Assembly (NCBI RefSeq): GCF_030684675.1
Contig: NZ_JAUXXZ010000050.1
Location: 62,001-126,000 of the forward strand
DNA length: 64,000 nt
Reading direction: 5' to 3'
Source of the DNA: Daejeonella sp.
GTDB taxonomy: Bacteria > Bacteroidota > Bacteroidia > Sphingobacteriales > Sphingobacteriaceae
Part shown: one piece after another, positions 26,667-35,972 of the stretch
How positions within the stretch are numbered: the stretch's first letter is position 1
Layout: every line of letters begins with the position of its first letter
The notes under the pieces: model-generated
Seen by the model: only the letters and a program-made list of their open reading frames with translations
What the model was told of the DNA's origin: nothing
Databases searched by the model: none
Position numbers and translations under genes: made by a program

Positions 26667-28250
26667 ATGAAGAAAATACTCTTGCTTGCCGGAATAATAC
26701 TAAGCTCCTTATTGGTAAAAGCTCAGCTTACCGCAGATCTTATCATACGGAATGGAAAAATATATGATGGTACCGGAAACTCCTGGTATTATGGTGATGT
26801 TGCTGTAAAAGATGGTAAAATCATCAAAACAGGATACATTACTGATATCCGGGCAAGCAGAACTATTGATGCGAAAGGATTACTGGTAGCACCAGGATTT
26901 ATTGATGTTCATGGCCATATTGAGGGCGGAATCATAACTACACCAACCGCAAACAACTACATTTTCGATGGTGTAACTACAGTGGTTACCGGCAATTGTG
27001 GTGGATCTGCAGATAATATCGGGAGCTTCTTACAGGAAGTCAACAAGGTTCGTCCTTCGATCAATGTTGCAAGTCTGATTGGGCATAATACGGTTCGCGC
27101 CCAGGTGATGAACCGTGATAACCGTAAACCTACAATGCAGGAGCAACAAAAAATGGATGCTCTGGTAGATCAGGCTATGAAAGAAGGTGCTGTGGGTCTC
27201 TCCACCGGATTGATCTATATTCCCGGAACCTTTGCTGAAACCGAAGAAGTAATCTCATTGGCAAAAGCTGCCGCAAAGAATAAAGGAGTTTATGCTTCCC
27301 ACATCCGCAATGAAGAAAATCAGGCTGTTGAAGCTGTAAATGAAGCGATCAATATCGGCAAAGAGGCAAATATTCCGGTTCAGATTTCACACTTCAAGAT
27401 TGGCGGAAGATCAAACTGGGGTAAATCAGATGTCACCCTGAATTTGGTTAAAGAGGCAAGGGAAAATGGCTGGGATGTGACCATAGATCAATATCCATAC
27501 ACCGCGAGCAGCACCAATCTCGGAATCCGTTTACCCGACTGGGCTTTTGCAGGTGGAAATGATTCATTGAAAGCAAGGTTGAATAATCCGGTAATCCGTG
27601 CTCAGATTAAAAAGGAAATGCTGGCACAACTTGCCGGCTATAAATTCCCGAATTACAGTTATGCCGTGGTAGCCAACTATCCATCGGACACCAGCATGAA
27701 TGGTAAGAACATTTCAGAGATCAATAAACTGATGGGCAGAAAAGCCAAGGCAAGGTTTGAAGCAGAAACCATTATGGACATGGTTGAAAAGGGTGGTGCC
27801 CAAATGGTTTATAACAGCATGAATGAAGTTGATGTGAAGAACATCATGAAATATCCTTTCAGCATGTTCGGAGCAGACGCAGGAGTGCCTGTACCCGGAA
27901 GAGGAATGCCGCATCCCCGTGGCTATGGTACTAATGCAAGGGTATTAGGTAAATACGTCAGGGATGAAAAAGTAATTACAATGGAGGATGCAATCAGGAG
28001 GATGACTTCTCTGGCAGCACAAAAATTTGGACTTAGTGATCGCGGATTACTATTACCCAACTATGCTGCAGATATTGTAATCTTCAGTGAGTCAGAAGTA
28101 AATGATATGGCCACTTTCCTGAAACCTCATGCCTATTCCAAAGGATTTAAATATGTGATTGTAAACGGTGAACTGGTAGTTGAAAATGAGAAGCATTTGG
28201 GAACGAAAAGCGGGAAAGCGCTTTATGGGCCGGCACTTGTTAAGAATTGA
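26667..28250 (+). CDS. D-aminoacylase / N-acyl-D-amino-acid deacylase family amidohydrolase
   Basis: 527 residues, 31 bp after the serine hydrolase. It has a signal peptide (IILSSLLVKAQ) and then the amidohydrolase layout: LIIRNGKIYDGTG, metal-binding VHGHIEGG (His82, His84), GNCGGSADN, SHIRNEENQAV and ISHFKIGGR, and a composite-barrel C-terminus ADIVIF ... VIVNGELVVEN. D-aminoacylases release free D-amino acids from N-acylated forms; some relatives hydrolyse D-dipeptides. The exported location and the preceding serine hydrolases suggest scavenging of D-amino-acid peptides. The stop codon falls within a short heptamer array. Confidence 0.8.
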   Translation: MKKILLLAGIILSSLLVKAQLTADLIIRNGKIYDGTGNSWYYGDVAVKDGKIIKTGYITDIRASRTIDAKGLLVAPGFIDVHGHIEGGIITTPTANNYIFDGVTTVVTGNCGGSADNIGSFLQEVNKVRPSINVASLIGHNTVRAQVMNRDNRKPTMQEQQKMDALVDQAMKEGAVGLSTGLIYIPGTFAETEEVISLAKAAAKNKGVYASHIRNEENQAVEAVNEAINIGKEANIPVQISHFKIGGRSNWGKSDVTLNLVKEARENGWDVTIDQYPYTASSTNLGIRLPDWAFAGGNDSLKARLNNPVIRAQIKKEMLAQLAGYKFPNYSYAVVANYPSDTSMNGKNISEINKLMGRKAKARFEAETIMDMVEKGGAQMVYNSMNEVDVKNIMKYPFSMFGADAGVPVPGRGMPHPRGYGTNARVLGKYVRDEKVITMEDAIRRMTSLAAQKFGLSDRGLLLPNYAADIVIFSESEVNDMATFLKPHAYSKGFKYVIVNGELVVENEKHLGTKSGKALYGPALVKN

Positions 28251-28268
28251 GAGTTGAGAATTGAGAGG
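28246..28268 (+). repeat. Short heptamer array (GAATT, GAGAGTT, GAGAATT, GAGAG)
   Basis: About three 7-bp units covering the stop codon of the amidohydrolase gene. Same period as the other arrays in the window but a different sequence. Confidence 0.7.
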
Positions 28269-28296
28269 TAAAATCACTGTTTTCCGGTTAAAATTA

Positions 28297-28460
28297 AACT
28301 TCTAGTCAACTGCGTTAGCTATAAATTAAAATGGGAATTTATTAACGTTTTAAAAGCATGTCCCCCGTTTTATCAAAATTATAGGATAAGCAAAATGAGG
28401 TTCCAGGGAATCTCCTAACTCTCATGAAATTTCATTTCAAGCTTTCCCCAGACACTAGTG
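28297..28460. repeat. Dispersed element B, copy 1
   Basis: About 164 bp. The left part (from 28297, including TAGCTATAAATTAAAA and cgttttaaaagcatg) matches the reverse complement of 37227-37319. The right part (CTAACTCTCATGAAAT to GACACTAGTG at 28451-28460) matches the reverse complement of 36926-36971. No frame inside. The rest of the gap to 28575 holds nothing recognised. Confidence 0.85.
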
Positions 28461-28575
28461 AGTAAAGACGATCTGTTTCATTAAATGCATAGGGAAAAGA
28501 GTCCCCAAAATGCTGTTTAGAAGGCATCACATTTTGTGATACCACATCCTCCATTTCTTTCCGATTTGAAACAAT

Positions 28576-29328
28576 CTAAAACCGAATAAAAAAATCCTCC
28601 TTTCTCTGTGCTCTTCTGACAAAGACCAATCCTATCCAAAACAAATCAATTGTAACGCTAACTTCCGGATGGGATTTAATTTCTTGCCAGGCGGATTTCA
28701 TCTCCCTGTTCTGGTAAATATCCTTGAAGACCATCATCGAATGATTGCTCATTTTGGGTAAACAGCATTTAAAATAGTTAAGAATAGAAACTTTGGAATG
28801 ATTTCCATCAATGAGAATAAAATCAAGTTCAGGAATTCCTTCAAGGAGTTTTGGTAATAAGTCATCCGAATTTCCGGAGAGTAGTTCTACGTTGCGGATA
28901 TTTAGTGTTTTAAGATTCTTCTCTGTGATGCTTAAGGCTTCAGAATTTTCCATTATACTGACAAGCCTTGCCTCCGGAGCTGCTTTTGCAAGATAGGCGG
29001 TAGTAATTCCGAGAGATGTACCCAATTCGATAATAGTTCCGGGCTTTAGATCTGCTACAAGCCGATAAAGAAGTTGAACGAGTTTGGCAGGTTTTGAGAC
29101 TTTCATTGCCAAATGCGATACTGCAGCAGGCTCAGCATTGCCTATACACCGTTTATTCTGCTCTAAATCATTTCTTAATTGTTCTATTTCCTGATAAACT
29201 GTTTTGGCACGAAAATCGTAAATAACCTCATCAAGAAGCCGGTATACAAAAGGGGAATGAACTCCATGACGGGTTTTAGCCTTAAACTGGTGTTTCAGGA
29301 AACTAATTGCCAATGAGAGCTTCATCAT
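28576..29328 (-). CDS. SAM-dependent methyltransferase (class I, O-methyltransferase-like)
   Basis: 250 residues from the Met at 29328. An upstream Met at 29469 would translate a heptamer tract into ISNLISHISN-like sequence and is rejected. It has a typical N-terminus (FKAKTRHGVHSPFVYRLLDEV), the SAM-binding IIELGTSLGITTAYLA, then IMENSEAL, LSGNSDDLLP and DFILIDGNHSK, as in class I methyltransferases of the O-methyltransferase_3/24 type. The substrate is unknown. It is divergent from the transglutaminase-like gene with 116 bp between starts. Confidence 0.75.
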   Translation of the reverse strand: MMKLSLAISFLKHQFKAKTRHGVHSPFVYRLLDEVIYDFRAKTVYQEIEQLRNDLEQNKRCIGNAEPAAVSHLAMKVSKPAKLVQLLYRLVADLKPGTIIELGTSLGITTAYLAKAAPEARLVSIMENSEALSITEKNLKTLNIRNVELLSGNSDDLLPKLLEGIPELDFILIDGNHSKVSILNYFKCCLPKMSNHSMMVFKDIYQNREMKSAWQEIKSHPEVSVTIDLFWIGLVFVRRAQRKEDFFIRF

Positions 29329-29346
29329 AGGGTTAAAGATAGTTTG

Positions 29347-29381
29347 CAGATTTGAGATGTGAGATATGAGATTTGAGATAG
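29347..29381 (+). repeat. Heptamer array (GAGATNT, five units) upstream of the methyltransferase gene
   Basis: CAGATTT, GAGATGT, GAGATAT, GAGATTT, GAGATAG. It lies 18 bp upstream of the minus-strand start codon at 29328, a position like that of the gmd array. Confidence 0.85.
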
Positions 29382-29444
29382 AAGAAGTTGACCGCCAGTA
29401 ATCCAAAAGAACAAATACATTTTTGCGTAAATTTGTAAATAGCA

Positions 29445-30329
29445 ATGAATGAGAAGGAAGTAGAATCACTTATTAAATTACTTGACGATCCGGACACTGA
29501 GATATCACGTCATGTGGAGGATAAATTATTATCCTATGGTAACGAGGTTATTGGGTTTCTGGAGAATGCCTGGTCTCAGTCGCTGGATACCATTCTGCAG
29601 GAAAGGATAGAAAACCTTGTCCATAGAATTCAATTCCAGAATGTTAAACGAGAGCTTGAATTGTGGCATATTGGTGGCTCCTTTGACCTCCTGCAGGGAA
29701 TGCTTATCATCAATAAATATCAGTACCCTGATCTCGATGAACAAAAAATCATTAATCAGATTGAGGATATTAAGCGCGACATCTGGATGCAGATGATCTA
29801 TGAAATGAGTGCGGTTGAGAAAGTAAAATTAATCAATCACATCTTCTATGGAGCTTATGGCTTTTCAGGAAATACTACCAACCATCAGGATCCGCAAAAT
29901 TCTTATTTGAGCCAGGTGCTTGAAAGTAAAAAGGGAAACCAGATCCTGCTCGCAGTAATCTATTCAATCATAGCTCAAAAACTGGATATCCCAATCTATG
30001 GAGTAAATCTGCCACAGCATTTCATACTGGCTTATGTAGATGAAAATCCAACAGAAGATTTTCAGGTATCTCAAAATGTATTTGAGAACAGCATCCTGTT
30101 TTATATCAATGCCTTTAACAAGGGCTTTATTTTTGGCCGGAAAGATGTGGATGCATTCCTAAAACAACTGAACCTGAAACCGCTTAACCATTTTTATGAG
30201 CCTTGCAGCAATACTGAAATTATCCAGCGGGTGCTCAGAAACCTGATCAGTGCTTATGAAAAGCTATCGGCAGTTGAAAAAGTAGCAGAATTGGAAGAAT
30301 TGCTTTCAATTTTCCCGGAACCGAAATAA
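29445..30329 (+). CDS. Transglutaminase-like (SirB1-type) protein
   Basis: 294 residues, no signal peptide. An N-terminal helical region is followed by the Transglut_core2 pattern: a long segment ending in GNQILLAVIYSIIAQKLDIPIYGVNLPQHFILAY, where the SirB1 family has conserved N-P-x-x-L and P-x-H-F motifs; no clear catalytic Cys is seen at the usual position, so enzymatic activity is doubtful. SirB1 relatives are cytoplasmic proteins of unclear function often near protein-modification or peptide-release genes. The C-terminus looks TPR-like. The start ATGAATGAG at 29445 follows TAAATTTG at 29428. Confidence 0.7.
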   Translation: MNEKEVESLIKLLDDPDTEISRHVEDKLLSYGNEVIGFLENAWSQSLDTILQERIENLVHRIQFQNVKRELELWHIGGSFDLLQGMLIINKYQYPDLDEQKIINQIEDIKRDIWMQMIYEMSAVEKVKLINHIFYGAYGFSGNTTNHQDPQNSYLSQVLESKKGNQILLAVIYSIIAQKLDIPIYGVNLPQHFILAYVDENPTEDFQVSQNVFENSILFYINAFNKGFIFGRKDVDAFLKQLNLKPLNHFYEPCSNTEIIQRVLRNLISAYEKLSAVEKVAELEELLSIFPEPK

Positions 30330-30339
30330 GAGTCAAAAA

Positions 30340-30369
30340 GAGCCAAGAACCAGGAACCAGGATTCAAGA
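30340..30369 (+). repeat. Heptamer array (GAGCCAA, GAACCAG, GAACCAG, GATTCAA)
   Basis: Four 7-bp units beginning 11 bp after the stop codon of the preceding gene. The first two unit types recur at 50951-50964 after prfB. Confidence 0.8.
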
Positions 30370-30440
30370 CAGTTTACGGGTAAATTAACTTGAGATCAGA
30401 TATAAATCAAGGGTAAAAAATAAGGTTATAATTATCAAGT

Positions 30441-30600
30441 GGTCGGTGATAACACCAACCACAGGGAAACAGCCGGAAGCTATTTCCTCCGGTAAGGTTT
30501 ATTTTACCCGATGCTATTTTTCATTGGGACGGGCAGCCCGGCAAAAGGACTATCTGCCATTTGAAATAAACCTAAGGGGTGGCAGCTTTTTTGCAATGCT
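30441..30600 (+). ncRNA. Candidate structured non-coding RNA ending in an intrinsic terminator
   Basis: No protein-like frame. It contains several strong stems: GTGGT-c-GGTG / CACC-a-ACCAC at about 30441-30464; CCGGA/TCCGG near 30474-30493; a long-range AGGTTTATTT / AAATAAACCT pair (about 30496 and 30567) that encloses a seven-pair CCCGATG/CATTGGG stem and a CGGG/CCCG hairpin; and finally CTGCCA/TGGCAG followed by CTTTTTT (to about 30597). It does not show the core motifs of RNase P, tmRNA, SRP or common riboswitches. It may be a Bacteroidota 6S-like or other small RNA; the identity is unknown. Confidence 0.5.
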
Positions 30601-31031
30601 GATTTTCATGATATTTATTAAATCTCCTGCAAAAACTAGGGCAAAACACGGAATTGGCAGGACCGAAGAGGCACAAACCCCGCTTTCTAAAACAAGAGAA
30701 AATAAGGCAATTTAAACAGTAATTCAACAAGATTTTATAGTGAAATCACGATAATAGGTGCTTTTTAAGGGGGTTTTGAATTCTATAAAAATGTTAAACT
30801 GTTTATTTGCTACAGCAGCACTCATAAAACAACCTGACGTATATTTTGGAGTAGCTCGAATCTGTGTTTTTGAAAATCTATGCATACCGGGCTGCTTGCT
30901 TATGGCAGAATCTTCAAGGCCTTTTTTCTCATTAATAATCGTAATTTTGCCCCCTGAATTATGCCAAACTGACCATAAAAAGGTAGTGGCGCAATTCTTG
31001 TATAAATTGAATTTCAATATTTCACATACAC
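30601..31031. other. Gap upstream of secA
   Basis: No credible gene; open frames here have no recognisable features. TAATTTTG at 30942-30949 matches the Bacteroidota -7 consensus and would give secA an untranslated leader of about 80 nt, but no good TTG element is found upstream of it. Confidence 0.4.
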
Positions 31032-34000
31032 ATGTTAGCACTTTTAAGTAAACTTTTCGGTAGTAAATCAAATCGTGATATAAAGCTGATTCAACCACTG
31101 GTTGAAAAAACTAAAGAGGAATATGCCAAATTGCATTCCCTTAGCAATGATGAATTAAGGCAAAGAACAATAGATTTTAAGGCTCGTATTCAGGCATTTC
31201 TTGAAGAAATTGATAAAGAGATTGCGGTTGTGAAGACCAAAGCAGAATCTGAAGATCTGCCAATTAATGAAAAGACGGCACTTTATGATCAGTTGGATAA
31301 GATGCAGAAGGATCGTGATAAGGAACTGGAAAAAGTCCTGATGGAAATATTACCAGAGGCATTTGCAGTTATGAAAGATACTGCACGACGCTTCACCGAG
31401 AACACAACAATAGAAGTAACGGCTACACAGGCCGACAGAGAGTTAGCAGCCCGTAAGAAAAATGTTGTGATTCAGGGCGATAAGGCTATTCACCACAACA
31501 CATGGCTTGCTGCCGGGACTGAAGTGACCTGGAACATGATTCATTATGATGTTCAGTTGATTGGTGGTATTGTACTTCATCAGGGGAAAATTGCCGAGAT
31601 GGCAACGGGTGAGGGTAAAACCCTTGTCGGAACCCTGCCTGCCTACCTGAATGCACTATCGGGACAAGGTGTTCATATCGTAACGGTGAATGATTACCTG
31701 GCACGACGTGACTCTGAATGGAACGGCCCATTATTTGAATTTCACGGTTTAACCGTTGATTGTATCGATAAACATCAGCCAAATTCTGAAGAACGCCGCA
31801 AAGCCTATCTGGCTGATATCACTTTTGGTACCAATAACGAATTTGGTTTCGATTACCTGCGTGACAATATGACACTGAATCCGGAAAGCCTGGTTCAGCG
31901 TAAACTGCATTTTGCAATGGTGGATGAGGTTGACTCGGTATTGATCGATGATGCCAGAACTCCCTTGATCATTTCAGGTCCGATTCCAAGAGGTGATGAA
32001 CATGAATTCTATGAATTGAAACCCCGCATTGAACGTCTGGTAACTGCCCAGAAAAATTTCATTAACGGTGTTCTCAATGAAGCCAAAAAACTGATTAATG
32101 AAGGACACACTGGTCCGACGGAGGGTGGTTTAGCCCTTTTGAGAGCCCATCGTGGTTTGCCAAAAAGCAAGGCTTTAATCAAATTTCTGAGTGAGCCTGG
32201 AATGAAGCAGGTTCTTACCAGGTCAGAAAATTATCACATGGAAAATCAGAACAAGGAGATGCCAAAGGCAGATGCTGAGCTTTTCTTTGTGATCGATGAA
32301 AAAAATAACCAGGTTGAATTGACCGAAAAAGGTATTGAACTGATCACTGCCTCAGGAGAGGATCAGAGCTTCTTTGTGATGCCGGATGTTGGTACTGAGA
32401 TCGCTGATCTTGAAAAATCTTCGCTATCTACCGAAGAAAAAATCGAGAAGAAAGACACTTTAATGCGTGATTTCTCTATAAAATCTGAGCGTATACACTC
32501 TGTTAATCAATTGCTCAAGGCTTACACCCTCTTTGAGATTGATGTAGAATATATCGTTGATGAGGGTAAGATTAAGTTGGTTGATGAGCAAACAGGTCGT
32601 ATCATGGATGGCCGCCGTTATTCTGACGGACTACATCAGGCGATCGAGGCTAAAGAGAATGTTAAGGTTGAGGATGCAACCCAAACCTATGCAACCATTA
32701 CTCTGCAAAACTTCTTCAGGATGTACCATAAACTATGTGGGATGACCGGAACGGCTGTAACAGAGGCGGGCGAGCTTTGGCAGATCTATAAATTGGATGT
32801 TGTTGAAATTCCAACCAATGTGACTGCTCAGCGTAAGGATCATGAAGATATGGTTTATCGTACCGTTCGTGAGAAATACAATGCCGTTGCGGATGAAATT
32901 ACAAGATTAACAGAGGCCGGTAGACCGGTACTGGTAGGTACAACATCAGTTGAGATTTCCGAATTACTGAGCAGGATGCTTAAGCTAAGAGGCATAAAGC
33001 ATAACGTTTTGAACGCGAAACTTCACCAGAAGGAAGCGGATATCGTAGCAGAAGCCGGACAGGCAGGAACAGTTACCATTGCCACCAATATGGCGGGTCG
33101 TGGTACGGATATCAAGCTTGGCCCGGGTGTTAAGGATGCAGGAGGTTTAGCGATTGTTGGTACCGAACGCCATGAGTCACGTCGTGTCGACAGACAGTTA
33201 CGTGGTCGTGCAGGTCGTCAGGGTGATCCGGGTTCCAGTCAGTTCTTTGTATCTCTGGAAGATAACCTGATGCGTTTATTTGGTTCTGAGCGGATATCCA
33301 ATATCATGGTCAGAATGGGAATTGAAGAAGGCGAAGTAATTCAGCATTCAATGATAACCAAATCCATTGAGCGCGCACAACGTAAGGTAGAGGAAAACAA
33401 CTTCGGCGTTCGTAAGAGATTACTCGAGTATGATGATGTGATGAACTCACAGCGTTCGGTAGTTTATGCAAAACGTAAGAATGCATTATTTGGAGAGCGT
33501 CTTGATGTTGATCTGAACAATACCATTTTTGATGTAGTTGAGGATGTTGTTTCCGAGTACAAGGATCAGGGCAATTTTGAAGGCTTCCAGATGGAAGTAA
33601 TCCGTATTTTCTCGGTAGATCCTGAACTTACAGAGAAACAATTTGCGGCAAGTAATATTCATACACTTACCGACGAAGTTTTTGAAAAGATCAATGACTT
33701 CTATCACCGTAAACTCGAAGCTATTGCAAACCAAACGCTTCCGGTTTTAAGAGATGTTTTTAAAGAGCGTGGTGACCAGATTGAAAATATTGTCGTTCCT
33801 TTTTCTGATGGAATACGTTCAGTTCAGGTAGCAACTAACCTCAAAAAAGCTGTTGAAAGCAAGGGTTATGAGGTATTTAAGGCCTTCGAAAAGAGTGTGG
33901 TACTTGCCCTTATCGACGATGCCTGGAAAGAGCACCTGCGTGAGATGGATGAATTGAAGCAGTCGGTACAGAATGCAGTTTATGAGCAGAAGGATCCTCT

Positions 34001-34334
34001 GATAGTGTATAAAATGGAAGCATTTAACATGTTCAAACAGATGCTTGCAACCGTTAATAAAGATATCGTCAGCTTCCTTTTCAAGGGAAATATTCCTTCC
34101 CAGGATCCTGATCAGGTACGTGAGGCACGTCCTCAGCCACGCCAGGATCTGAGCAAACTAAAGGTTTCAAAACCTGAACTTAATCAGTCTGTGGGTGGCA
34201 TGCCAGTTGATGATACCAGAGAACTGACAAAGAATCAACCAATTAGGGTGGAACAAAAGATTGGCAGGAATGATCCTTGTCCTTGCGGAAGCGGTAAAAA
34301 GTACAAAAACTGTCATGGAGTAGGAGCCGATTAA
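31032..34334 (+). CDS. secA: Preprotein translocase ATPase SecA
   Basis: 1100 residues, the long form usual in Bacteroidota. Walker A in [15 protein letters not shown], Walker B in [20 protein letters not shown], the second nucleotide-binding fold with [24 protein letters not shown] and [16 protein letters not shown], the helical scaffold, and a SEC-C zinc tail [14 protein letters not shown]. The extra length compared with E. coli comes from an insertion between about residues 330 and 480 (ESLVQ... [16 protein letters not shown]). It drives post-translational export through SecYEG. It is followed after 4 bp by the SPOR gene, so the two are probably co-transcribed. Confidence 0.98.
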   Translation: MLALLSKLFGSKSNRDIKLIQPLVEKTKEEYAKLHSLSNDELRQRTIDFKARIQAFLEEIDKEIAVVKTKAESEDLPINEKTALYDQLDKMQKDRDKELEKVLMEILPEAFAVMKDTARRFTENTTIEVTATQADRELAARKKNVVIQGDKAIHHNTWLAAGTEVTWNMIHYDVQLIGGIVLHQGKIAEMATGEGKTLVGTLPAYLNALSGQGVHIVTVNDYLARRDSEWNGPLFEFHGLTVDCIDKHQPNSEERRKAYLADITFGTNNEFGFDYLRDNMTLNPESLVQRKLHFAMVDEVDSVLIDDARTPLIISGPIPRGDEHEFYELKPRIERLVTAQKNFINGVLNEAKKLINEGHTGPTEGGLALLRAHRGLPKSKALIKFLSEPGMKQVLTRSENYHMENQNKEMPKADAELFFVIDEKNNQVELTEKGIELITASGEDQSFFVMPDVGTEIADLEKSSLSTEEKIEKKDTLMRDFSIKSERIHSVNQLLKAYTLFEIDVEYIVDEGKIKLVDEQTGRIMDGRRYSDGLHQAIEAKENVKVEDATQTYATITLQNFFRMYHKLCGMTGTAVTEAGELWQIYKLDVVEIPTNVTAQRKDHEDMVYRTVREKYNAVADEITRLTEAGRPVLVGTTSVEISELLSRMLKLRGIKHNVLNAKLHQKEADIVAEAGQAGTVTIATNMAGRGTDIKLGPGVKDAGGLAIVGTERHESRRVDRQLRGRAGRQGDPGSSQFFVSLEDNLMRLFGSERISNIMVRMGIEEGEVIQHSMITKSIERAQRKVEENNFGVRKRLLEYDDVMNSQRSVVYAKRKNALFGERLDVDLNNTIFDVVEDVVSEYKDQGNFEGFQMEVIRIFSVDPELTEKQFAASNIHTLTDEVFEKINDFYHRKLEAIANQTLPVLRDVFKERGDQIENIVVPFSDGIRSVQVATNLKKAVESKGYEVFKAFEKSVVLALIDDAWKEHLREMDELKQSVQNAVYEQKDPLIVYKMEAFNMFKQMLATVNKDIVSFLFKGNIPSQDPDQVREARPQPRQDLSKLKVSKPELNQSVGGMPVDDTRELTKNQPIRVEQKIGRNDPCPCGSGKKYKNCHGVGAD

Positions 34335-34338
34335 AAGA

Positions 34339-34743
34339 ATGCATTGGAAAAGCCTCATCGGATTTATTCTTATTATGTGCGTCCATCAGCTTGCAGCTCA
34401 GGAAAAGGGCAAGGTTCTGGTTACAAAAGATCCGCAAATTGATAGCCTGATCGCACGTCGCCTGGAATTGAACAGGGCAGGCCTTACAGGTAACAATGTG
34501 ACTTTATCAGGTTTCAGGGTGCAGATTTTTTCAGGTTTAGATCGGCAGGTTGCCTATTCCGAACAGGCAAAATTTAAAGCCAGGTATACCGGTATTAATA
34601 CCTATATCAGTTATACCCAGCCAAACTACAAGCTGAGAGTTGGGGATTTCCGAACCCGGCTGGAAGCCGAAAAATTGATGAATGAGCTAAAGAAATACTA
34701 TACCTCCATGTTCATTTTTTCTGAAATGATAATTCTTAAATAA
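34339..34743 (+). CDS. SPOR-domain exported protein
   Basis: 134 residues, starting 4 bp after the secA stop. N-terminal signal (LIGFILIMCVHQLAAQ). The SPOR-type segment runs from FRVQIFSGLDRQVAY to LRVGDFRTRLEAEKLMNELKKYY (about 57-125), which binds denuded septal peptidoglycan. Its stop overlaps the start of the next gene (TAATG at 34741-34745). It is likely a periplasmic cell-wall-associated protein. Confidence 0.85.
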   Translation: MHWKSLIGFILIMCVHQLAAQEKGKVLVTKDPQIDSLIARRLELNRAGLTGNNVTLSGFRVQIFSGLDRQVAYSEQAKFKARYTGINTYISYTQPNYKLRVGDFRTRLEAEKLMNELKKYYTSMFIFSEMIILK

Positions 34744-35927
34744 TGTTAAAAGATAAGATTAGCCTTCTTGCAAAAGAGATTCACGCCAATGTGGTTGAGA
34801 ACCGCCGGCATTTACATGCCAATCCTGAACTTTCTTTCCATGAATATCAGACTTCAGCTTATGTAGCGCAGAAGCTTGATGAACTTGGAATTAAGTATCA
34901 AAAGATGGCGAATACGGGTTTAGTAGCGATGATCAAAGGAGAGAAACCTTCTGATGCGGTTGTTGCCCTTCGGGCTGATATGGATGCTTTGCCGATCGTT
35001 GAGGCGAATGAGGTTCCTTATAAATCAAAGAATTCGGGTGTGATGCATGCTTGCGGGCATGATGCACATACATCTTCTCTTCTGGGAACGGCAAAGATCC
35101 TTACTGAACTAAAAAATGAGTTTGGAGGAACCATAAAACTGATCTTTCAACCTGCCGAAGAAAAATTACCCGGCGGTGCAAGTATGATGATCGAGGAAGG
35201 GGTTCTTGAAAATCCGAAACCTGATGCAGTGATTGGACAGCACGTAATGCCTTTGATCGAGGCAGGACAAGTTGGCTTCCGTTCAGGGAAATACATGGCT
35301 TCAACCGATGAGATCTATGTTACTGTTCATGGAAAAGGTGGACATGGAGCGCAGCCTCAGCAAAATATCGATCCCGTGCTGATTACTTCACATATTATTG
35401 TTGCCTTACAGCAAATCATCAGCCGGGTTGCAGATCCCAAAACGCCATCGGTACTATCCTTCGGTAAGGTTATTGCGAATGGTGCTACGAATGTGATTCC
35501 AAATGAGGTTTATCTTGAAGGAACTTTCCGTACAATGGATGAAGACTGGAGAGCCAGAGCTCATGCGAAAATGAAGAAAATGGCCGAAGGTATTGCTGAA
35601 GCTATGGGTGGAAGTTGTGATTTTAATATTGTTCGTGGATATCCATTTCTCATCAATGAAGAAAAACTGACAGCAGAGGTTCGTGCCTATGCCGAAGACT
35701 ATTTAGGAAAAGAAAACGTTTTGGATCTGGATATCTGGATGGCGGCAGAGGATTTTGCTTATTATTCACAAGTTTCTGATGCCTGTTTCTACAGATTAGG
35801 TACAGGCAATAAAGAGCGTGGGATAACCTCTTCGGTTCATACACCGACATTTGATGTGGATGAAGAATCGCTCAAATTAAGTACCGGCCTGATGGCATAC
35901 ATTGCCCTGAAGCAGTTGGGAAACTAA
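34743..35927 (+). CDS. M20-family amidohydrolase/peptidase (hippurate hydrolase-like)
   Basis: 394 residues, cytoplasmic, overlapping the SPOR gene by 1 bp. Metal-binding motifs: HANPELSFHE, RADMDALPIVE, MHACGHDAHT, FQPAEEKLPGGA with the catalytic Glu pair, and HTPTFDVDEES at the end. A dimerisation domain sits at about 185-300. Members of the AmhX/HipO/IAA-amino-acid hydrolase group cleave N-acyl amino acids. The exact substrate is unknown. Confidence 0.88.
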   Translation: MLKDKISLLAKEIHANVVENRRHLHANPELSFHEYQTSAYVAQKLDELGIKYQKMANTGLVAMIKGEKPSDAVVALRADMDALPIVEANEVPYKSKNSGVMHACGHDAHTSSLLGTAKILTELKNEFGGTIKLIFQPAEEKLPGGASMMIEEGVLENPKPDAVIGQHVMPLIEAGQVGFRSGKYMASTDEIYVTVHGKGGHGAQPQQNIDPVLITSHIIVALQQIISRVADPKTPSVLSFGKVIANGATNVIPNEVYLEGTFRTMDEDWRARAHAKMKKMAEGIAEAMGGSCDFNIVRGYPFLINEEKLTAEVRAYAEDYLGKENVLDLDIWMAAEDFAYYSQVSDACFYRLGTGNKERGITSSVHTPTFDVDEESLKLSTGLMAYIALKQLGN

Positions 35928-35972
35928 TATCATATACTTCTTTAAAGATGGATATGCTTTTTTGAAATTACC

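Noticed and set aside
29329-29469. 47-residue N-terminal extension of the methyltransferase
   Set aside because: It is a translation of the heptamer array with no similarity to the family; the Met at 29328 precedes the conserved N-terminus.
30446-30715. 89-codon plus-strand frame as a protein
   Set aside because: It runs through the stems and terminator of the candidate structured RNA and its translation has no protein-like pattern.
30724-31098. Overlapping open frames on both strands upstream of secA
   Set aside because: They overlap each other and the secA start, and neither shows recognisable motifs or a signal peptide.
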